A DNA stretch of 64,000 nucleotides from contig NC_068571.1 of the NCBI RefSeq assembly GCF_025698545.1, forward strand, positions 37,047,733-37,111,732, read 5' to 3'. This stretch comes from Gossypium raimondii (taxonomy: Eukaryota > Streptophyta > Magnoliopsida > Malvales > Malvaceae). A program made the position numbers and the translations under genes. The notes beneath the pieces were generated by a model, which saw only the letters and a program-made list of their open reading frames with translations, had not been told where the DNA came from and ran no database searches. This document shows, piece after piece, positions 56,770-64,000 of this stretch (within the stretch, counting starts at the first letter, position 1; every line of letters begins with the position of its first letter).

Positions 56770-57995
56770 TTCTTCTTCCTGTTACATTTGTGCAAGGCTT
56801 GACTCAACTAGAGCACTTAGACCAGCTATCACGTAGAGTTCCATTTCTTAAAGGAATTTTAAAACAGTGAGTATCATTCTAACTCTATTGCAAAACCAAT
56901 ATAAGCTAGTTATTTTTTTTTCAATTATGCTGCTTTCATATCACATTGCAGTCATGACTGATACCTGATGCAACAAACTCTATATAGAAACCTGCATGAA
57001 AAGATCCATAATTGTGAACCCTGTTAATACTCCTATATCTGCTATTGCTTGTGGCGCATACTGAGAACATGCCTAGATTGAAGGCTCTGAAAGACAATCT
57101 AGAGTACATAAATAGCCAGATACAACTTATTATAGTGATGTCATTGTTATTTAACTGCATTAAACTCATCTAAGCTCTTTGTGTGTATTAATACATGTAA
57201 ACAGGACAAATATCATTGTTATTAAGTGGAAACTCGAAGGAGTTAAAAGAGAAGGAACCAGACACTCATTGTGAATCTATCTTGTTTGTTATGCTATGCA
57301 GGGAGTTCATACACCGGGTGGTAACAGGTTACTTACCAAGTGTGATTCTAATCTTATTTCTGTATGCTGTTCCACCAACCATGATGTTGTTTTCTGCAAT
57401 GGAGGGGAATATTTCACGTAGTCAGAGGAAACGGAGTGCTTGCATCAAAGTTCTATACTTCACAATTTGGAATGTTTTCTTTGTTAATGTCCTTTCTGGA
57501 TCCATCATCAGGCAATTGACTGTTTTCTCAATTTTTAAAGATGCACCTAAACAACTTGCCAGAGCAGTGCCAACCTAGGTAACCTTTCCATGCGTCCTCA
57601 ATTGTTGGTTTAATAAAACCTCAACACCTCCAACTTCATGGCAAGTTGTTATATGCATTTAGATTTAGATTTTACCTTGGTCTATTGAGATGCATGAAAT
57701 ACACTATTAAGCGCTCTCTTTTGTAGGCACTCACATATGACAGATTGCTTTTCTCACTTTTTATGGCATGTGATTGTGTATCTTCAGGATTACATCTAAC
57801 TGAAATTGTTCTCGTCTGCAGGCTACCTTCTTCACGACTTACGTATTATCATCAGGCTGGGCTAGCTTGTCCTGTGAAATAATGCAACCTTTCCCGCTTA
57901 TTTGCAGTTTTGTTAGAAAATTCATACTAAGAACCAAAGTAGAACCATCTAGTTGTGCTCTAACCTTCCCTCACATTTATTGCTGCAACCGATAG
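56770..57995 (+). pseudogene. OSCA/CSC1-like channel (RXW8-type) fragment
   Basis: Three exon-like segments retain introns: ~56770-56866, 57302-57578 and 57822-~57975, with donors at 56867 and 57579 and matching acceptors. They encode part of the membrane core of a CSC1-like hyperosmolality-gated calcium-permeable channel: TFVQGLTQLEHLDQLSRRVP; EFIHRVVTGYLPSVILILFL, VLYFTIWNVFFVNVLSGS; and FFTTYVLSSGWASLSCEIMQ, FPLICSFVRKFILR, ALTFPH. The N-terminal two thirds and the last transmembrane segments are missing. The second segment ends in TAG (57576-57578) where CAG is expected just before the donor, and the third runs out of homology before a TAG at 57993. Kept introns point to a DNA-level duplicate or truncated gene, not a retrocopy. 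Confidence 0.75.
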
Positions 57996-58269
57996 TCAAA
58001 CTGTCCGTAGCTCAGTTTGGGGAGCACCCTACGATCCATCACTTGCTCAGAGGTAAACTAGGAGAAGCTGCCTTGAAAGCCTCGCGTTGACCCTGGATTG
58101 TAGCTTTATGGTGTTAAAGATATCAGCAGTTAATAAAGCACCACAGATTACAGTATGGGCATTCCATATTTTACCCTCAAATTAGAATCTTAGTATCCAT
58201 TGCACGCTAAACTGTTCAATTGAAACTATGTTTGCTTTTATAATTCTAAGTATTTTGTTTTATATTTTC

Positions 58270-58700
58270 AAACATTTAATCTAAAGGGTGATGAAATAGT
58301 TAGTTCGATCCATTGTTAATTGAATTAAAATTAACAAACTGTTAGTTGAATTGAGTTTTTTTTTCTGTTAAAATAAGTAACCGAATCGAACCAACTTCAA
58401 TTAATTTTGTCGGCTTTCTATTGAATTGTTGTTTATATAACTTTTTTTTCTTTTGGTCCAAAGTTCATACCATTTTGAAACAATTAATGGTAAACATTAC
58501 ACTAAAATGGTAGTGTGCATTAAATCGAACAAAATATGATAAACAATGTGCATTGTCATATATTAGAACGAAAACATTATAACATTATATTACAATGATA
58601 GTGGAACGAAATTGATAGGTGTATAATTAATATATGTTTTAGAGTTAAATTCACACTTAGTTTTAGGCTCTTTTTAAGTGAATTACTAAGTTTAATATTG
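58270..58700. repeat. Possible decayed repeat with TTAATTGAATT / ACCGAATCGAACC blocks
   Basis: GTTAGTTCGATCC, TTAATTGAATTAAAATTAAC and AACCGAATCGAACCAACTTC recall the interior of the hAT-type MITE at 24946-25400. No ends or duplication are visible. Confidence 0.25.
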
Positions 58701-58705
58701 GGTTT

Positions 58706-58745
58706 TAGTAATTAGATTTTAGATTTTAGATTTTAGATTTTAGTT
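58706..58745. repeat. Short (TTTTAGA)n heptamer repeat
   Basis: About five copies of TTTTAGA in tandem. The unit differs from the plant telomere unit TTTAGGG and is too short to call telomeric. Confidence 0.7.
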
Positions 58746-59151
58746 AGATAGTATTATGTTTGTTTAGTTTTAGTGTTAAAGTAGCCCATCAAATATCTAA
58801 TTACAAATATTTAATTTTTATATTTAAATATTTAAATATAATTTAAATATTCTAATTAAATTTGATAAATAATTAATATTAATTATTTAGAAATATTTAA
58901 AATTAATATTATATATTAAAATATTAACAATAAGTTATAATAAATTATTTTTATATTTTTGCTAAAATATCATAATATTAACTAATTTGAACATTATTTA
59001 AATATATATTTATTACTTTATAATCTCAGGTCTAAAATGGACATTTTATTCTTCAAAAATACTTTTTGACAGTAATACCATACACTTAAATTTCTCAAAA
59101 ATACTTGTCAAAAGTAAGGAAGAACTTGCACTTAGTAGCTTACAACAAATT

Positions 59152-59158
59152 TATAAAT
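59152..59158 (+). promoter_or_regulatory. TATA-like box of the lipid-transfer-like gene
   Basis: TATAAAT lies 131 bases before the ATG at 59283. A CTCACCTTCTCTCTCTC leader tract lies between. Confidence 0.4.
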
Positions 59159-59282
59159 TTGGCATAGCTCGTCACTAACTTGTTTATTTCTCCCCCATCT
59201 CACTCACCTTCTCTCTCTCAAATCTAATTTGTTTCCCCTTCTCATTTCCCACAGTAGCGTTAACCTGCCTTGACCCACAGAG

Positions 59283-59664
59283 ATGGCAACTAAACTGAGG
59301 GTAACAATTGTTGTTGCCACCATCTTTGTGCTAACATTCTGCAGGGTGGCGACGGGACAGGAACCGGCAGCGGTGGGGTTGGGGTTGGGACCATCAGCAG
59401 AGGCACCGACGGCGGATTGTTTTACGAACTTGTTGAACTTATCGGATTGCTTGACGTTCGTGGAGGCAGGGAGCAATCTAACGAAGCCGGTGAAGGCATG
59501 CTGTCCGGAGCTGGCGGGGTTAGTGGAAAGCAGTCCACAATGTTTGTGCAATCTATTGGGTAAAAACGCAACCGCAGTGGTTGGGATGGACATTGATATG
59601 AAGAGAGCTCTGAATCTTCCCACAGTTTGTAATGTTTCCACTCCTCCTGTGACTCTCTGTTCAG
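59283..59664 (+). CDS. GPI-anchored-type non-specific lipid transfer protein (LTPG-like), exon 1
   Basis: Starts ATG in an AGAGATGGC context. Residues 1-26 form a signal peptide (hydrophobic VTIVVATIFVLTF, ending VATGQ), so the protein is secreted. An eight-cysteine motif follows with the right spacing: ADC, SDC, KACC, QCLC, TVC, TLC. Plant LTPs use this fold to bind lipids in the cell wall or at the surface, often for cuticle formation. A donor CAG|GTATTT ends the exon at 59664 in phase 1; read on without splicing the frame stops at 59735. LTPG genes usually have further exons with a Ser/Pro-rich linker and a hydrophobic GPI-signal tail. I see no such segment in the 4.3 kb that follows, so the gene is incomplete here, cut short, or ends by read-through (150 residues). 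Confidence 0.75.
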
Positions 59665-59735
59665 GTATTTCATTTGTTCCTCTTTACCTTTTCCTTTTAG
59701 ATCTGGTGAAGAATCCTAATCATCTGTCTACTTGA

Positions 59736-62590
59736 TTCACAATATATGTGATTTTCAATTTCAAATTTCAAAAAACTTACAAACATGAAAAACTAAAGGA
59801 TTGAATTCAGAGTCTACCCTAATCTATTCATCTGCGGACACTGGAAATATATATAATATTTATAAGATGGTTGGTAAATTTTCAAAATTATTATATATAT
59901 ATATATATATTTAAAAAATCATTTTCAAGTAAATAAAATAATTAACGGCTCTTATATAATATTTTTAAAATAAAATTTTGTATAAGTTATTTCTTTTATA
60001 TAATAAAATTATAAATTAAAACTTTCAATTTAATTTGGATAATCATAATTTTAAATTTAGAATTTAAAATCGTCAAATATCATAATTCGAATTAATTTTC
60101 GATTTTTCTCAGCGGTAATTACCATGAAATAGCATAAGAAAAGTATGTTATTCATTTAAAATTTGTGCATTAGATTTCCATTTTTAATATAAATTTAATT
60201 TAATTTGTAGTAACATAAGAAATAAGTGTTCATCATTTTCTCTAGCCGAAAGAATAAAGTGTTAATCATTGTCCATTAACGCTAAATTACAGGGTTGGTA
60301 GGGTCCACGATTTCCTAAATTTTAATACTTCTTTCAAAAATATATTTTTAGTCGGTCATTTTAAACCATTAGTATTATCATTTCAACATAAGATATATTT
60401 ATATTTGGCTAAATTTTCATCAAAATATCTTATACTAAACCTTATTTGTTGATCTTAATTTAATTCTTATTATTTTACCTTTTTCAATCAAATAGTACAC
60501 TTATGTTAATTTCTAAGTAAATAGTAAAAATTTTGTGTATAATTTAGATATTTAATTAATTATTTTGACATCAAGGCATTGGTTCTTATCCTTTTTTTAC
60601 TTGTGCTTCTTAATTTGGTTCATTAATTATTTAATATGGGCTAAAATTGGGATTCGGCAAAAAACTTTTTAAAAATTGGGTAATTATTTTTATTTTTATT
60701 ATGAATAATTTTATTATAGGTTTTGAATTTCTCAACTCATAAATAGAAGGATAATATGTTTGAATACTCGAACCTATATCCTCTTACATTTACATTTGCT
60801 GTGCCTTATAAAATTTAATCTCATCAAGAGTTTTCAAAATTTGTTGTGCCTTAAAATTTTAATCTTCATGAAGAGTTTTAAAATTTTAAATCTACATAGT
60901 GAAAGCCCTTTAGTATCTTGAATTAATGCCTTTTGCTAAAGAGAAAGTTTTGTCATTAAAAGCACTTATTACAATTAATCATGTTACTATTTATAAAATT
61001 ATTATTTTATTATTAAATAGAGGAGCTAATAATTAATTTAATAATTTTAATCTATTAAATTGTAGAAGTTATTGCTTAAGTTTTAATTGATTGATATTGA
61101 GGATTATTTTTTATTTATGAATTAGAGAGAGATTATGAGTAATTCTAAATGTTGTATAAAAACCAAATATAATCAGAATCTATAATAATATTATTAAAAA
61201 ATAGAAGTTGATTGTTGCTTAGTATTATTTTTATCAAGACTATTAATACAAATTTAAAGAAAATTTAGGAGCATGTTTTCAAATTCATTAAAAACCTATA
61301 AGAAAATTAAATATACCTAGTGCCTGCCTGTTGCCTGATTCTCGGTTACCTCGCACCTCACTTTTCGTGCACTGCCTTTATTAAAAAAAAGACTTCATAT
61401 GCACAATTTTCTTTTAGATATTAATAATTGGGGTAGGCTTTATTTATTATAATTCTGATGGTGAGACTATACTAGAAAAGAATGGTAAAGGATATTAAAT
61501 TAAAACAATAACTTATTAAAAATATATTTAAATTAAAAAAACATTATATTTATATTAAACAATTATCTTAAATAATAATGATAAAAACAAGAATCCTCCA
61601 GTCCTCTGGCGAAGGCTCAGTCCAGTCATAGGACCCTTAAGTTAGGGTTGGTCAAAAATGACCAATTCATTTGGGTAAGATTATGGTTAACTTAATTTTC
61701 AGTTTAAGGTTTCAATTACACTGGTTTTGTTGGTAGGTTATGATTATTAAAATTAACTATCTATATTATTTTTAATTTATATTTATAATATATAATAGTC
61801 TTAAGGCACATTTTAGTTTCTGAAGTGTACCGCTTTTACGATTTTAGTCTAATCTTTTTTTGGCTCATTTCAATTTCTAATATTATCATATATTTTAGTT
61901 TAGTCCATAATAATATACATTTTCGATTCAGGACATTAAAAAGAACCGGCCAACCAATCATATATTGTTACATGTCATTATAATAATGTAATTATTATGT
62001 CCTCATCTAAAAAACCTTTAATATCTTTACAATGAAAAAATTACAAAAAATTTTAAAAATAGAAAATATAAAATTATTAAAAATTACAAAAGATGTTTAA
62101 AATTTTAAAGATTATTAAAATAATTAGAAAATAGAAAAACTAAAAATTACAAAAGAGCATTATAAAATATATTAAAAACTAAATTTTTAAAAAATATTAG
62201 AAATTTTAATATTTTTAAAATTTTAAAATCACATTTATTAGAACTTGAACATGAGATCGTTGTCATTTAGAAGGATACTACCTACAATAGTTGTTTTATA
62301 ATTTAATTAATCAAAATTATAATTAATAGATTTTTAGGTGATAAATATAGATAAATTTCTTTTTCAAATTCCTTAAATAATGAAAAATAATTTTATATTT
62401 TATGATCTGCCTTGTTAATGACTACATTTGCGGTTCCAAATCAAAGGGTTGATTTGTTCAATTTTGTAAGTCCAAAAGCTACAAAAAATTGAGAGAGGTT
62501 TAATTGATTTTTTAAAATTTTGGTGAGCCTTTTATACCATTAAGCCATCTTTTTTCCATGCATAATTGAGTAGAAGATACCGTATCATCA
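59736..62590. other. Long AT-rich region without genes
   Basis: Very AT-rich, with a (TA)n tract at 59893-59911 and repeated AAAAATTTTAAA-like phrases at 62040-62230. No open frame with recognisable coding, no clear element ends. Confidence 0.5.
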
Positions 62591-63880
62591 TCTATATTAT
62601 ATCTATACAATATATAAATATTTTGATTGGATTAGTGTCATCCATAATTGAGTGCCAACTCAATTATTAAATTACTAAAAATCCTTATTCGACAAAGCAA
62701 TGAATAATAATTTAAGGGTACTTTTGTCTTTTATATAACATTTAGAGGGAAAAAAATGCTTACAATGGATTTGAACCCAAAACACCAAACATACACTCTT
62801 TCAATTTTATATTTCAACTAAAGCAATTTTAATTCATATAGCATATGTGTTGTTATTATTAGTTTCAAATATTATATTTCATTATTTATTATATGTTTAT
62901 TTATAAGCGCACCCATATGATCTAAATCGTAGTTTCTACATGCATCTGCGTGTGATAGAATTTCTAGTATTAATAATATTGTTAATTGAGTTAGTGTCAC
63001 AAGTTAATTCGACATCAACTCAAGATTGATGGCAACACAATAATAAAAAAGTGTACTCATTTAGTATTCTTAATCTAATGTATTTATGTGTTTAAATTTC
63101 ATTTTACTCACAGTTTAAATTTTTTTCTTGTTTTAATATCGTATATATTTAATGTGTTATTATTAATTAGTTTCAAATAATGTGTTTCATTATTTATTAT
63201 ATGTTAATTTCAAATACACTTTTCTGTTCTAAAATACGTGGTTTCCATACGTATACGCGTGTGATAGAATTTCTAGTTATTATTTATGTGTGTGACTGAA
63301 TTGATGTCACAAGTCAACTCGACACCAACTTAGTTAAGGAAACTATGAAAATACCCTTTTATGTATACAATAAATTATGTTAATACGATGGTACTTTCGT
63401 CATTTTATATTTTTAATAAAACCGGTAAAAAATTACATATGGTAAGATTTGAATCTATACCACCAACATTTATAATTTTTTCTTTACCACTTCAACTAAA
63501 GTTTTATTTCAATATTTTTATACGTTTTAGTATTATTACACAAAGTTTTTCACATGCATTGTTTATAAATATATTGAAAATATCGTTGATTGAGTTAGTG
63601 TCACAAGTGAACTCGATATCAACTCAAGAAAATGACAATACCATGATAAATATTTGGAGTGTATTTAATATTCTTAATTTGATATATTTGTCTATTTAAA
63701 ATTTTTTTCATAATTTAAACTAATTTTTATTTTAGTTTCGTACATATTGCAGATGCATTATTATTTTTAGTTTTATTACATTTTAATAATTATTTATTGT
63801 AAAATTATTTTAAAGACACACTTGTATTCTAATTACTCAATTTTCATACACATATACATGTGATAAATGTTTTAGTATTA
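62591..63880. repeat. Degenerate ~300-345 bp tandem repeats, Helitron-like ends
   Basis: The phrase GAGTTAGTGTCACAAGT(T/C/G)AA(C/T)TCGA.A.CAACT recurs near 62985, 63296 and 63596, with a looser copy near 62632. GTGTGATAGAATTTCTAGT ends at 62968 and 63277 (309 apart), with a decayed form near 63870. TTTCATTATTTATTATATG recurs near 62877 and 63187. The CTAGT-type ends after a GTATACGCGTGTG-like palindromic patch recall non-autonomous Helitron 3' ends, and TCTATATTATATCTATA at about 62591 recalls a 5' end. The class is tentative; the tandem structure is clear. Confidence 0.5.
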
Positions 63881-64000
63881 TTTTAAATATTTAATTAATT
63901 ATATATATTTTATTTCTTTTCTTACATATAACTTTGTATAAGACATGATGTAAAACTTGCTTGAAACAAATATGAAAATGACACGAATTTAAACATTATG

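Noticed and set aside
57985..58130. GC-richer stretch after the OSCA fragment as a further exon
   Set aside because: None of its frames matches the remaining OSCA sequence and all stop quickly; left unassigned.
58706..58745. Interstitial telomere repeat
   Set aside because: The unit is TTTTAGA, not TTTAGGG, and only about five copies exist.
1..64000. tRNA, rRNA or organelle-derived DNA
   Set aside because: No cloverleaf-like conserved box A/B pair, rRNA core sequence or plastid/mitochondrial gene was recognised. Only tRNA-complementary primer sites of retrotransposons were found.

Overview
The window reads as nuclear DNA of a flowering plant. It has spliced genes with GT-AG introns, plant-specific protein families and dense nested transposons. 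LTRs that begin TGTAACACCCC and carry CACACGGCCGTGTG blocks, plus the styles of LINE, Mutator-like and Gypsy gag proteins seen here, are ones I associate with cotton (Gossypium, Malvaceae). That genus call is recognition, not a database match.

Layout. Positions 1-5540 hold a decayed LINE split inside its RNase H domain by a ~3.5 kb minus-strand Gypsy LTR. A possible second solo LTR lies at 5810-7003. A plus-strand gene (7407-13450, 11 exons, function unknown) carries an in-frame stop before its conserved C-terminal exons. An intronless RRM-like gene follows at 14756-15559. A four-exon NPF/NRT1-type transporter lies on the minus strand at 17906-21619; a LINE scrap sits in its third intron and a Mutator-like element (MULE) lies immediately upstream. 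The MULE (about 21700-25740) contains a four-unit, ~437 bp internal amplification and a nested hAT-type MITE, and it is followed by a Gypsy gag-protease fragment and a long-TIR MITE. A second LINE (28480-32020, minus) is split by a clean solo LTR flanked by the duplication ACACC. A minus-strand short-chain dehydrogenase gene (33826-35727) has a one-base frameshift just after its catalytic YxxxK.

The centre (about 37770-55460) is a three-level nest: a minus-strand LINE hit by a minus-strand Copia element (duplication GGGAT), which was hit just beyond its primer binding site by a 12.9 kb plus-strand Tat-type Gypsy element (duplication ACACC). The Tat element has a pol gene with a second RNase H, no recognisable complete gag, and a ~20-copy minisatellite. 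Its 5' LTR has a 537 bp deletion relative to the 3' LTR.

The right end holds an OSCA/CSC1-like pseudogene fragment (56770-57995), the first exon of a lipid-transfer-protein-like gene (59283-59664), and a long AT-rich tract ending in degenerate ~309 bp tandem repeats. The host genes are unrelated to one another. No rRNA, tRNA, CRISPR array or bacterial-style operon was recognised.
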